A stretch of DNA of 60,378 bases, taken from contig NZ_BPQE01000036.1 of NCBI RefSeq assembly GCF_022179085.1, forward strand, positions 1 through 60,378, in the 5' to 3' direction. The translations under genes were made by a program, and so were the position numbers. Shown in pieces: positions 23,729 through 32,466 of this stretch. Under the pieces are notes generated by a model, which did no database searches, was not told where the DNA came from, and was given only the letters and a program-made list of their open reading frames with translations. Each line of letters opens with the position of its first letter. The stretch's first letter is position 1. This DNA comes from Methylobacterium aerolatum. GTDB lineage: Bacteria; Pseudomonadota; Alphaproteobacteria; Rhizobiales; Beijerinckiaceae.

Positions 23729-26173
23729 TCAGAACCTAAGGAGGTCGCCGCCGTTCAGCGCGGTGACGGTTCCACCCGGTCGGCCTTGTGTGCCGACGAG
23801 GGAGATGGATCGCGCGAAGCCCGGGACGAGGTGGAAATGATTGTCGGTCGGGCGCCCGTTCCCCTCCAGGTCGATGGCGACCCCGAGAGCCGGACGCTCG
23901 GTGGAGAGGCGCAGGACGAAGCCACCCTCGGCCTCGCTCAGATCGGCGATCAGGCCGAGGGCGGTGGGCGCGACGTCCCGCCCGAGGGGGAAGTGGAAGG
24001 CCTCCGCCAGGGCCGTACCCGTGCCGTCGATGAGCGCGACGTGCGAGAGGGTGTGGATCGCCGGGCCGAAGCGGTAGGCGCAGGTGGCGTCGAAGAAACG
24101 GCCGAGCAGTTCGGCGGAACTCCAGGCGAGCGCGCCGCGCGGCGGCAGGGTGACGGACCGTTCGGCCTTCGCCACCGCCTTGCCCGTGGCGTCGAGGACA
24201 GTCAGGCGCAGGCTCGCCGTGACGGTTTCGGGCGTCTCGTTCAGCGCATGGACGCGCAGCCCGTCGAGCCCCTCGTCCGTGAGCAGCACCTGCACCGGGC
24301 GGAAGGCACGCTTGAGGGCATACCACGCCGATTTCGGCAGGCCGTCATGGGCGATCAGGCCCCATCCGGCGCCCGGCGCGAGGTCCCGCCAGGACAGGAC
24401 GAGGCCGCCCGCCGTGCGCGAGCGGTCGCGCCGCCACTCGGCGAAGGTCGCCTCCATGGCCTCCACGACAGCGGCCCGCCCGAGGGCGAGGTAGCGCGCG
24501 GGGTCCTCGTGACGGAGGCGGGCCGGGTCGGCGCCGTAGAGGGTGGCGACGTAATGGTCGCGGACGGTCTCGAAATCCCAGTCCGCTCCCCGGTCGCGGG
24601 GCACGCCCATGGCCCAGCGCGGGTCGGCGGGGTCGGTGAGGGCCGCCCGGCGCAGGCTCTCGGGCTCGGGAACGTTGGCGAAGGCGAGGCATTCGCTCGC
24701 GAAGCCGACCTCCGCCCGGCGGGCATCCTCGAAGGGCCGCAGGTAGGCGCCGACGCCGAAATAGTGCGTCGCGCCCGCCCGCACCGAGAAGGGAAGGTCG
24801 CCCCCGGAGGGCGAGTTCGGCACGGTGAGCAGGTCGGGCCGCCGGGCCGCGACGAGGTCGGGCAGGGTCGCGGTGGGGAACCCCCCGGACCACGCTTCGC
24901 GGGGCAGCCCGAGCATGGCGGCCTGCTGCCAGACCTCGCTGCCGCCGCAGACGACGGCGAGGGACGGCGAGGTCTGGGTCCGGTCGAGGAGGTCGGCGAG
25001 CTCGGCGGCGAGGGACTCCGCGAAGGCCGGGTCGTCGTGCGGATAGTCGAAGTTGGCGAGCATCAGGTCCTGCCAGACCAGGATGCCGCGTTCGTCGCAG
25101 AGGTCGTGGAAGGCGTCGGCCTCGTAGAGGGTGATGCCGGGCACCCGGAGCATGTTCACCCCGGCCTCCCGGGCGAGGTCGAGCATCGGACGGTAGCTGG
25201 CGGGCGTGCCCGACAGGCCGACGAGGTCGGCGGGCGTCCAGCAGGCGCCCCGGCAGAAGACCGGCACGCCGTTGACGGCGAGGCCGAGGCCCTCCTCGAA
25301 GGGCCGGGTGAGCGCGAGGCTCCGGAATCCGACCCGCCCGCACACGTAGCGGACGCCGCCCACCTCCGCCTCGACGGCGTGGAGGCGCGGCTCGCCGTGG
25401 GTGTGGGGCCACCAGGGTTCGATACCGGGCAGGACCAGTTCGCCCGCGTAGAGGCCGGGCTCCCTCCGCATCAGCGTCGCGTCGCGGCCGTCGCAGCGCA
25501 GGGTGGCCGTCTCGGCCTCGTGGCCGGGCAGACGCAGCCGGGCGACGAGGAGGCCGGTGGTGCCCTCCAGGCTCGCGCGGAGATCCGCCTCCACGGCCCC
25601 TTCTGCGGCGCGGGCGCGTGTCACGGGCCGATAGGGGCCGACGAGGTCGATCACCGGGGACCAGCCGGGCATGAAGCCGAGCAGGCTCGTGCGGTGGACG
25701 CGCAGCGAGCCGGGGGTCGCCAGCCGGGGCCGCCAGCGCCCGCGCTTGTGCGGGCGCGCGAGACCCGCCGCCAGGGAGCGGAAGCACAGGACGAGGTCGT
25801 CCTCGCCCGTCAACTCGGCCTCGACCGTGACGGCGCGGAACATCGAGTCGGAGACTTCGACCCTTACGCCGTCGAGCCAGATCTCGCAGAGCGTCGCCAA
25901 CCCCTCGAAGCGCAGGCGCTCCCGGCCCGTGCCCGTCAGGCGGGTGCGGTACCAGATGTCCTTGTCGTGGAGGGGGGCAGGCTCGGACTCGGACCAGAGG
26001 CCGGCCTCGCTCAAGGCGGCGGCGGCGGTGCCCGGCACTGCGGCGGGGATCCAGCTTCCGTCGGCCGGGAGGTCGCCCGGCCCGGCGCAGGCGCCGGGGG
26101 CGGTGGTCAGCAGTCGCCACGGGCCCTCGACGGCGCGGGGCGCGGTGCCGTCCAGGGCTCGGATGCGGGCCAC
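23729..26173 (-). CDS. Glycoside hydrolase family 2 (beta-mannosidase-like) protein
   Basis: An 814-residue protein with the GH2 order: sugar-binding jelly roll (WYRTRLTG, FEGLATLCEIWLDGV), immunoglobulin-like domain, TIM barrel (VNMLRVPGITLYEADAFHDLCDERGILVWQDLMLANFDYP) and C-terminal beta domains. CGGSEVWQQ probably holds the acid/base Glu and FASECLAF the nucleophile Glu. No signal peptide is evident with the GTG start chosen, which lies seven bases after the preceding stop; an overlapping upstream start would add 16 residues. Finding a cytosolic-looking glycosidase among carrier-protein enzymes is unusual and hints at a glycosylated intermediate or product. Confidence 0.8.
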   Translation of the reverse strand: MARIRALDGTAPRAVEGPWRLLTTAPGACAGPGDLPADGSWIPAAVPGTAAAALSEAGLWSESEPAPLHDKDIWYRTRLTGTGRERLRFEGLATLCEIWLDGVRVEVSDSMFRAVTVEAELTGEDDLVLCFRSLAAGLARPHKRGRWRPRLATPGSLRVHRTSLLGFMPGWSPVIDLVGPYRPVTRARAAEGAVEADLRASLEGTTGLLVARLRLPGHEAETATLRCDGRDATLMRREPGLYAGELVLPGIEPWWPHTHGEPRLHAVEAEVGGVRYVCGRVGFRSLALTRPFEEGLGLAVNGVPVFCRGACWTPADLVGLSGTPASYRPMLDLAREAGVNMLRVPGITLYEADAFHDLCDERGILVWQDLMLANFDYPHDDPAFAESLAAELADLLDRTQTSPSLAVVCGGSEVWQQAAMLGLPREAWSGGFPTATLPDLVAARRPDLLTVPNSPSGGDLPFSVRAGATHYFGVGAYLRPFEDARRAEVGFASECLAFANVPEPESLRRAALTDPADPRWAMGVPRDRGADWDFETVRDHYVATLYGADPARLRHEDPARYLALGRAAVVEAMEATFAEWRRDRSRTAGGLVLSWRDLAPGAGWGLIAHDGLPKSAWYALKRAFRPVQVLLTDEGLDGLRVHALNETPETVTASLRLTVLDATGKAVAKAERSVTLPPRGALAWSSAELLGRFFDATCAYRFGPAIHTLSHVALIDGTGTALAEAFHFPLGRDVAPTALGLIADLSEAEGGFVLRLSTERPALGVAIDLEGNGRPTDNHFHLVPGFARSISLVGTQGRPGGTVTALNGGDLLRF

Positions 26174-26180
26174 CTTCCCC

Positions 26181-27164
26181 TCAGGCCAGCGCGTCGCGGA
26201 GGGCGCCGAGGACGTCCTCATAGGTGGCGGCGGGGCGCTCCAGCTTCTCCGGCAGGCCGGCGGCGCTGCGCTTGGCGAACGCGCGGGCGAGCTGGAACTG
26301 GAACGCCTTGGCCTCGGCCCCGAGACGGGTCGCGGCTTGCACCGCGGCGGTGAAATCCCCGGCGCCGGAGGCGGTGAGCCACGCGAGGTGGCTCCCCAGC
26401 ATCTCGAAGTTCGCGCCGAGCTGGCGCGTCGTGTTGAACGCGTATTTGTGGAACACCGAGAGCGGGCGCTGCACCAGGGCGTCGCCGGTCTCCGTCAGCG
26501 CGACGGCGAAGGCCCTCACCGGGTTGCGCCGGGGTGCCCGCGCGAGGTTCGCCCGGAGCAGGCCGAGGGCGGCCTGCGAGAGGCGGTCGCCGGGCAGCGG
26601 CTCCGCGACCGCGCGCACGAACTCCGCGTAAGGCGGGAGGTCCGTCTGCGCGAAGATGCCGTCGTAATCGGCTCCCGAGAGGGTGAAACGCCCGGCATTG
26701 TGCAGGTAGTCGAGGTGTTTGGCGGCCGGATCGAGGGAGAGGATGCCGATGGTGGTCTTGGAGTGCTCGCGGCCATAGGTCGTGCCGGCGGTGTCGGGGA
26801 GGTGGAGCGCGTCCACCTCCACGAGAACCACGTTGCCGCGCGCGGCTTGGATCACCGCGTGGGTTTCCAGGCCGTCGTAGATCGCGAGTTCGTCGAGCCG
26901 GAGGCCGTACAGATCCTCGATCTCGGCCATGGACGGCTTGAAGAAGGTGAACTGGTCGCCCTCGAAATCCTGGCGGACGGTGAAGCCCAGCATCGCCTCC
27001 GGCGCGAGCCCCCTGACGTGCAGGAGCTCGATCCAGAGATCGACGTAGCAATTGGTCTCCGGCCAGGACCTGTCCTGCCCGTGCAGCCGATGGGCGGCGT
27101 AGGCGGGAGCGGTGCTGGACGTGTCCGTCAGGGCGAGGGCGGCGCTCACGGTTCTCAGCCCCAC
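26181..27164 (-). CDS. DUF1839 family protein
   Basis: A 327-residue protein matching DUF1839, a family of unknown function found next to amino acid:[carrier protein] ligases. Visible blocks are [26 protein letters not shown] near the start, [28 protein letters not shown], and a [25 protein letters not shown] segment. The N-terminal Cys in NCYVD and HSKTTI His resemble a thiol-acyltransferase arrangement, which is only a guess. The GTG start overlaps the ligase stop by ten bases; a GTG 15 bases further in is also possible. Confidence 0.75.
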   Translation of the reverse strand: MGLRTVSAALALTDTSSTAPAYAAHRLHGQDRSWPETNCYVDLWIELLHVRGLAPEAMLGFTVRQDFEGDQFTFFKPSMAEIEDLYGLRLDELAIYDGLETHAVIQAARGNVVLVEVDALHLPDTAGTTYGREHSKTTIGILSLDPAAKHLDYLHNAGRFTLSGADYDGIFAQTDLPPYAEFVRAVAEPLPGDRLSQAALGLLRANLARAPRRNPVRAFAVALTETGDALVQRPLSVFHKYAFNTTRQLGANFEMLGSHLAWLTASGAGDFTAAVQAATRLGAEAKAFQFQLARAFAKRSAAGLPEKLERPAATYEDVLGALRDALA

Positions 27165-28123
27165 AGGGTCGCGCGGACGTCCGCCGGCCAGGCGTCGAGG
27201 TCGAGGCCGTGGTGGCGCAGCAGCGCCAGGGTGATGCGCTCCAGCCCGAAGCCGACGCAGGCCGTATGGGCGACGCTGCCGTCGGCCTGGGTGAGACCCC
27301 AGGTCGTGCCGAAATGGTCCTGATGGTAGTTGAAGCTGAGGCAGGCGGTCGGCTTCTCGACGCTGTTGACCGGCACGTTCAGTTCGAACTTCAGGTTCTG
27401 GTTGCGCTGGTTGTTGGCGAGCATCTTGCCGGCGCGGCCGAAGAACGGATCGTTGGCGAGGTCCACCGCCAGCGGCAAGCCGAGCCCGGCCATCATCTTG
27501 GTGCCCCGGTCGAGCCAGACCTCGCGGAAGGCCAGGACCTCGTCGGGGCTGCCCATGCGGACGTATTCGCGCATCCGGAACAGCTGCATCCGGGTCGGCT
27601 CGAGGGAGGGCTCGTGCCGGAAGCAGTAGGATTGCAGGTCGAACAGCAGACCGCCCTGCGGGAGCGGACCGCGCGCGGCGGCCGTGGGATAGAGCGGGTA
27701 GCAGGCGGCGGGCGTCAGCACGATGTCGGTGGCGGCCTGTTTCTCCGTCCAGTCCTTGCCGGCCTCGACGCAGGCGAGGAGGCGGGCGTGGTCCGCCTCG
27801 TTGCCGCAGAAACTGTGCACGGTGCCGGCGAGGTGCGGGAAGCCCTTGAGGTAGCCACTGCGCTCGAAGGTCGAGCGGCTCATGCCCGGCGGGAAGCGCA
27901 TCACCTCGGCCTTGTCGTCGGCGCCGAGGCGGGAGACGAGGCGATCCAGGGCCTCGACGACGGATTCGAACGCGCCGCTCCGGCCGTAGAGGCCGTCCAC
28001 GCCGGTGCGCACGAGGAGACCGGCGTCGAACAGCCGATCGAGGAAGGTGGGGGCCTCCGCGGCGGGGGAGTCCGGCAGCGCCTCGGGAGAGGCGTCGCGG
28101 TCGAGGGCGGGCAGGCTGTCCAT
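27155..28123 (-). CDS. Amino acid:[carrier protein] ligase (class II aaRS-like)
   Basis: A 322-residue class II synthetase catalytic core without a tRNA-binding domain. Motif 2 is [22 protein letters not shown] and motif 3 [15 protein letters not shown]-x-x-E in [10 protein letters not shown] fits the zinc site known from the atypical SerRS-like ligases. The characterised Bradyrhizobium homologues activate small amino acids and load them on the phosphopantetheine arm of a dedicated carrier protein instead of tRNA; glycine or alanine is the likely substrate here by analogy. The start overlaps the stop of the dehydrogenase gene as TGATG. Confidence 0.88.
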   Translation of the reverse strand: MDSLPALDRDASPEALPDSPAAEAPTFLDRLFDAGLLVRTGVDGLYGRSGAFESVVEALDRLVSRLGADDKAEVMRFPPGMSRSTFERSGYLKGFPHLAGTVHSFCGNEADHARLLACVEAGKDWTEKQAATDIVLTPAACYPLYPTAAARGPLPQGGLLFDLQSYCFRHEPSLEPTRMQLFRMREYVRMGSPDEVLAFREVWLDRGTKMMAGLGLPLAVDLANDPFFGRAGKMLANNQRNQNLKFELNVPVNSVEKPTACLSFNYHQDHFGTTWGLTQADGSVAHTACVGFGLERITLALLRHHGLDLDAWPADVRATLWG

Positions 28124-29289
28124 CAGGCGCTCAGGAGCTGGCCGCCGCCCTTCTGCACCAGCAGAAGGTTGGCGGTGTTGGAGAGGATGCGGTCGTTGGC
28201 GATCATCAGCGGCGCCGACATCACGTCGCGCAGCGGCCGTCCGAGGCTGAACGGGGTGTCGTTGCGGTAGCCGGAGATGCCGACGATCCCGAGCGCCCGC
28301 TGGACGATATCGACGGCCATGGTGGAGGAGGTCGTCTTGACGTTGTTGAGGCTCACCGCGAACCCGATCGAGGAGAGTTCGTCTGGCTCGTGCTGGGCGC
28401 CCTCGAACTTGCGCAGGCCGGAGAGGACGGTGGCCTTCATCGCCTGGAGGGCGTTGGCGGCCTCCGCGAGGCGGAGCGCGCTCGGCGGCACGGTGCCGGG
28501 GCGGCGGCGGGCCTCGCCCTGCACGTAGCTGCGGGCGCGATCGACGGCATAGGTCGCGATCCCGAACCACACGCTCGACCAAAGGAGGTGCGAGGAGGCG
28601 AGCATCGACTGCGCCGCGATCTCCGCGAAGGGTTTCGGCAGGATCTGGACGGTGGGCACGCCCCGGGCTTCCAGCCGGAAGCCTTCGCTGCAGGTGCCGC
28701 GCATCCCGAGCGTGTCCCAGGTGGAGGTCCGGTTCAGGCTCATCTGGTCGCGCATGAGGGCGACGAGGACCTGATCGGAGGTCGGCGCCTCCGGGTTGCG
28801 GCGGGCGGTGACGAGGATCACGTCCGCCTCGGCCCCGTAAGAGATGACGCTGGCGTCCTTACCGAGGTTGAACAGGTCCCCATCGGCCTCGACGGCGCAG
28901 AGGCTGTTGCGCAGGTCGCCGCCGATGCCCGCTTCGGTGGTCGAGGAGGCGATGAGCAACTGCTCGTTGGCGACCTTGGCCATCAGGCCGCAGTGCCAAT
29001 CGCTGGTGAGCCCATGGGTGACGAGGCTCGCAAGCTTGATGTGGTGCATGGCGAAGACCATCGCCGAGGCGCTGCACGCTTGGCCGAGGGTGCAGCACAC
29101 CTCGGCGATCAGAGCGAGGCCCGCGCCCTCGCCGCCGTACTGGGTCGGAACCTGCAGGCCGAGCAGGCGCTCGGCCTTGAGCGCCGCCACGGCCTCGGCC
29201 GGGAAGCGCCCCTCGCGATCGACCGTATCGGCGTGCTGGGCGGCGACGGCCGCGACGCGCTTGGCCCGGCGGACGAGGTCCTGGGTCAC
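28123..29289 (-). CDS. Acyl-CoA dehydrogenase-family flavoprotein
   Basis: A 388-residue acyl-CoA dehydrogenase fold ([48 protein letters not shown] is the typical N-terminal part). Coupled to a carrier protein and an aminoacyl ligase, it probably oxidises the carrier-bound aminoacyl group, as related enzymes do with prolyl carriers, rather than a fatty acyl-CoA. Its GTG start overlaps the carrier-protein stop as GTGA. Confidence 0.82.
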   Translation of the reverse strand: MTQDLVRRAKRVAAVAAQHADTVDREGRFPAEAVAALKAERLLGLQVPTQYGGEGAGLALIAEVCCTLGQACSASAMVFAMHHIKLASLVTHGLTSDWHCGLMAKVANEQLLIASSTTEAGIGGDLRNSLCAVEADGDLFNLGKDASVISYGAEADVILVTARRNPEAPTSDQVLVALMRDQMSLNRTSTWDTLGMRGTCSEGFRLEARGVPTVQILPKPFAEIAAQSMLASSHLLWSSVWFGIATYAVDRARSYVQGEARRRPGTVPPSALRLAEAANALQAMKATVLSGLRKFEGAQHEPDELSSIGFAVSLNNVKTTSSTMAVDIVQRALGIVGISGYRNDTPFSLGRPLRDVMSAPLMIANDRILSNTANLLLVQKGGGQLLSA

Positions 29290-29540
29290 GCGGCTTCTCC
29301 GAGGGTCAGGCTCGTGACCGTCTCGCGGATGATGCGGATGGTGGAGAAGGACCGGCGGTTCAGGAGCGAATCGGGGAATTCGACATTGAAGCGCTCCTCC
29401 AGGGCCAGCATCAGCTGCACCGACCCGAAGGAGTCCAGCCCCTTCTCGAACAGATCATCGTCCTCGCCGAGAGTATCGACCAGATTCGACATCGCCTCGT
29501 TTTGCCGAAGGATGTCCCGTACGACTTCGTCGGAGACCAT
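29286..29540 (-). CDS. Acyl/aminoacyl carrier protein
   Basis: An 84-residue carrier protein. DDDLFEKGLDSFGSVQLMLALEERFNVEFPDSLL contains the D-S-F site (Ser37) for the 4'-phosphopantetheine arm. It should carry the amino acid activated by the ligase two genes downstream. AGGA lies eight bases before the chosen ATG; in-frame ATGs upstream would lengthen it by up to 18 unlike residues. It is the first gene of the six-gene operon. Confidence 0.85.
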   Translation of the reverse strand: MVSDEVVRDILRQNEAMSNLVDTLGEDDDLFEKGLDSFGSVQLMLALEERFNVEFPDSLLNRRSFSTIRIIRETVTSLTLGEAA

Positions 29541-29982
29541 TGCATTGTCCTCTGCTAATATTTGCATTCTCGCGCTCGGCAGGAAACTTGTCAATTTTAG
29601 CCGAGGTTCATCGTAAATTTTGTTGCATTTGGCGCGCTAGCATCAATTTTCGCGATCTTATCAGGCCGATCGCATTACCCTGAGGCTAATGAAATCTATA
29701 AGGGACTGCGCTTTCAGTCGTCGATCTTCGTCAGAGCCCCGGATTCCCGCGATGATCTCCGGTTTGCGACCCTTGTGCCGATGCGCTGCAGAGAACGGCA
29801 TGAAGGTTGTAATCTCGTTGTGATTTCTGGTTTCAATTGAGTCTCGACCCCATCTCCCCACTCATCCACACCAGTCCACAGGCCAAGCCGTTGCGGCTGC
29901 GGTCTAATCCAGATCGCTTTCGGATCCTGTTGAGTTTGTTCCTGTTATGTTCCTATCTCGGGGCGAGACGGGGCAAGCGGGG
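29541..29982. other. Intergenic region between the carrier-protein operon and imuA
   Basis: A divergent promoter region, lower in GC near 29560-29700. Apart from the SOS box at its right edge I see no gene or RNA. Confidence 0.5.
29938..29952 (+). promoter_or_regulatory. LexA (SOS) box of the imuA-imuB-dnaE2 cassette
   Basis: GTTC-N7-GTTC, the alphaproteobacterial LexA operator, lies about 30 bp before the chosen imuA start. Genes of this cassette are classic SOS targets. Confidence 0.85.
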
Positions 29983-30846
29983 ATGTCGTGGAAACCGATG
30001 CAGGAGCCACCGGAGGGGACGGTGCAGGAACGCAGGGGGCGGGTCCCCGGTGTTCCAGTGTCGGAATCGGTCCCGGGCCCCGGTCCCGGCACGCTTTCAC
30101 GCGCCGGGCCGCCCCCGGGGCCGGAGAGGACCGCCCTCGCGCAGCTGCGGATCCTGCTCGCACCCGGGGAGGCGCAGCACCGGGCAGGGATGCCCCTGGG
30201 GCTGCCCGCCCTGGAGGCGCATCTGCCCGGCGGCGGACTCGCCCTCGGGCCGCCCCACGAGATCGCGCCCGCCGAGCCGGGCGACGCGGCCGCGGCCCTG
30301 GCCTTCGCCCTCGCCCTGTCCGCCATCCGGCTCGCCGGGGTGAAGGGCGAGGCGCTGATCGCCGCCGGGCCGGATCAGCCCCTGCCCTACGGCCACGGCC
30401 TCGCCTCCCTCGGGCTCGATCCCGGACGGGTGCTCCTGATGGAGGCGGGGGGCGACGGGGAGGTCTATCGCGCCCTGGAGGCGGCGCTCCACGCCCGCTG
30501 CCTCGCGGTCCTCGTCGGGCTCGTGGGCGGGGGGCTTCCCCTGAAGGCGGGGCGGCGGCTCCAGCTCGCCGCCGAGGGAGGGGAACCGCCCCTCGTCCTC
30601 ATCCTGCGGCCGCCGGGACCGGGAACGCCCAACGGCGCCGCGACACGCTGGTCGATCGCCTCCGCGCCGGGGGGGCTGGACCGCTTCGGACTCCTCGCCA
30701 CGCCCCGGTGGGGGGCGCGGCTCGACCGGTGCCGCAACGGACGCGGCGGGGCATGGCTTCTGGAGTGGGACAGTGCCGCGCATCGTCTGCGTCTGCCTGA
30801 GCGACTGGCCCGTGACGCGGCTGCGGCGGGCGGGGCTCGCCCCTGA
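29983..30846 (+). CDS. imuA: ImuA, RecA-like mutasome accessory protein
   Basis: About 287 residues of the ImuA family, RecA/SulA-like proteins that interact with RecA and support ImuB and DnaE2 in translesion synthesis. Family segments include GLPALEAHLPGGGLALGPPHEIAPAEPGDAAAALAFALALSAI and RCLAVLVGLVGGGLPLKAGRRLQLAAEGG. The canonical Walker A is not retained. An earlier in-frame ATG lies inside the SOS box and is unlikely to be used. The 3' end overlaps imuB by 74 bp in another frame. Confidence 0.8.
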   Translation: MSWKPMQEPPEGTVQERRGRVPGVPVSESVPGPGPGTLSRAGPPPGPERTALAQLRILLAPGEAQHRAGMPLGLPALEAHLPGGGLALGPPHEIAPAEPGDAAAALAFALALSAIRLAGVKGEALIAAGPDQPLPYGHGLASLGLDPGRVLLMEAGGDGEVYRALEAALHARCLAVLVGLVGGGLPLKAGRRLQLAAEGGEPPLVLILRPPGPGTPNGAATRWSIASAPGGLDRFGLLATPRWGARLDRCRNGRGGAWLLEWDSAAHRLRLPERLARDAAAAGGARP

Positions 30847-32452
30847 GCCGGGACCGCACGCCGTGGCCGCCGCCGGTTCCGGCGGCCTGCGCCTCGTCGC
30901 CCTGAACGGGGAGGCGCGGGCCCTCGGCCTGCGGCCGGGGGAACTCCTCGGCCGCGTCCGGGCGCGGGTCGGCGTGCCGTTGCGGATCCACCCCAACGAT
31001 CCCGAGGCGGACGGCGCTGCGCTCCTGCGCCTGTGCCGCTGGGCCTCACGCTACACTCCCGCCGTCGCGCCCTTCGGCCCGGCCGAGGGGCGTCACGGCC
31101 TCTACCTCGACATCCAGGGCGCCGCCCATCTCCTCGGGGGCGAGGCGGCCCTCATCGCCGACCTCGCCGAGCGCCTCGACCGGGCCGACATCCCTGCGCG
31201 GATCGCGCTCGCCGACACGCCGGGGGCGGCCTTCGCCGTGGCCGGGTTCGGAAACACGGTTTCGCCTCAGATGCTCACGAAGCACGGACGCCCTTTTTCC
31301 GGGGCGCCGCAGGCGAAGCCGGAATCCAGAACCGCCAGCGGAGTCCCGCTCGGCACAGTCGGGGTGTCTGGATCCCCGGCTCCGCCACACGACCCCGGGA
31401 TGACGGGTCGAGAGCCTATTCCACCCCTCCTCATCCTCCCCGGCGAGGCCGCCGCCCGCCTCGCCCCCTTGCCGGTGGAGGCCCTGCGGCTCGATCCCGG
31501 CATCGCCGCCGGACTGCGGCGGCTCGGCCTGAAGCGGATCGGTGATGTCGAGGCCCTGCCCCGGTCGGGTCTCGCCCGCCGGTTCGGCCTCCCGCTGCTG
31601 CTCCGCCTCGACCAGGCCCATGGGCGTCGGCCCGAGCCCCTGGCGCCGCTCGCGGAGGCCGACAGCTTCTCGGCGGCGAGGGGCTTCCTCGATCCGATCG
31701 GGCGGCAATCCGACGTGGTCGCCGCCGCCCGCGAGCTGATGGGCGAGATCGCCCCGCGGCTGGAGCGGGCCGGGTTCGGCGCCACCGCCCTGCGCCTCAC
31801 CCTCCACCGGGTCGATGGCGCCGTGCGCAGCCTGGAGATCGGCCTGTCCCGGCCCGACCGCTGCCCCACGCGGATCGCTTCCCTGGTCGCCCTGCGGCTC
31901 GAACGCCTCGGGGCCGCCCTGGAAGCCGGATTCGGCTTCGAGACGGTGGCCCTCGCCGTCACCGGAGCCGAAATCATGCCCGCGACCCAGACGGAACTCG
32001 CCGGATCCGGGCAGGGCGAGCGGATCGCGACGCTGGCCGACATCCTCGCCCAGCGGATCGGCCGGAAGCTGGTGCGCCTCGCGCCGCAGGAGAGCCACCA
32101 GCCCGAGCGGGCCGAGGGAGCCGTGCCCTGGACGGTCCCCGCCCTGCCCTACCCGGACCATCTCCCGGTCCGCCCCCTGGTCCTGTTCGCCCGCGCCGAG
32201 CCGGCTGCGGACGTCTTCGCCCTCGCCCCCGATGGCCCGCCCCATCGCTTCCGCTGGCGGCGGCAGGAGCACCGGGTCGCCCGCGCGGAGGGACCGGAAC
32301 GGATCGCCTCCGAATGGTGGCACCGGCAGGGGGAGCCGCGCGACTACTACCGCATCGAGTGCGAGGCCGGGCGGCGGCTGTGGCTCTACCGCGACGGGCC
32401 GTACCGGGCCGACAGGCCGGCGGCGTGGTTCGTCCACGGGATCTTCCCGTGA
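30773..32452 (+). CDS. imuB: ImuB, inactive Y-family polymerase-like protein
   Basis: A 559-residue Y-family fold acting as the hub of the SOS mutasome, linking DnaE2 and the beta clamp. The start [19 protein letters not shown] and [19 protein letters not shown] are typical. The usual catalytic acidic residues are not all present, as known for ImuB. Residues 161-214 look foreign: this 162-bp insertion carries inverted repeats (31318-31330 against 31367-31380) like genomic palindromic repeats, and interrupts the otherwise continuous fold in frame. The stop lies 14 bases before the dnaE2 GTG. Confidence 0.88.
   Translation: MPRIVCVCLSDWPVTRLRRAGLAPEPGPHAVAAAGSGGLRLVALNGEARALGLRPGELLGRVRARVGVPLRIHPNDPEADGAALLRLCRWASRYTPAVAPFGPAEGRHGLYLDIQGAAHLLGGEAALIADLAERLDRADIPARIALADTPGAAFAVAGFGNTVSPQMLTKHGRPFSGAPQAKPESRTASGVPLGTVGVSGSPAPPHDPGMTGREPIPPLLILPGEAAARLAPLPVEALRLDPGIAAGLRRLGLKRIGDVEALPRSGLARRFGLPLLLRLDQAHGRRPEPLAPLAEADSFSAARGFLDPIGRQSDVVAAARELMGEIAPRLERAGFGATALRLTLHRVDGAVRSLEIGLSRPDRCPTRIASLVALRLERLGAALEAGFGFETVALAVTGAEIMPATQTELAGSGQGERIATLADILAQRIGRKLVRLAPQESHQPERAEGAVPWTVPALPYPDHLPVRPLVLFARAEPAADVFALAPDGPPHRFRWRRQEHRVARAEGPERIASEWWHRQGEPRDYYRIECEAGRRLWLYRDGPYRADRPAAWFVHGIFP
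31253..31414 (+). repeat. In-frame repeat-derived insertion within imuB
   Basis: The segment encodes [19 protein letters not shown]...GMTGREPI, which does not fit the Y-family fold. It contains GCCGGAATCCAGA and a near-complement TCTGGATCCCCGGC, the signature of short dispersed palindromes in related genomes. Its length is a multiple of three and no stop codon is introduced. Confidence 0.6.
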
Positions 32453-32466
32453 GAGGAGATCTCGCC

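Noticed and set aside
22523-26353. Plus-strand open frame of 1276 codons
   Set aside because: It is the antisense of the hydrolase and GH2 genes and has a repetitive Gly/Arg/Glu/Gln composition without motifs.
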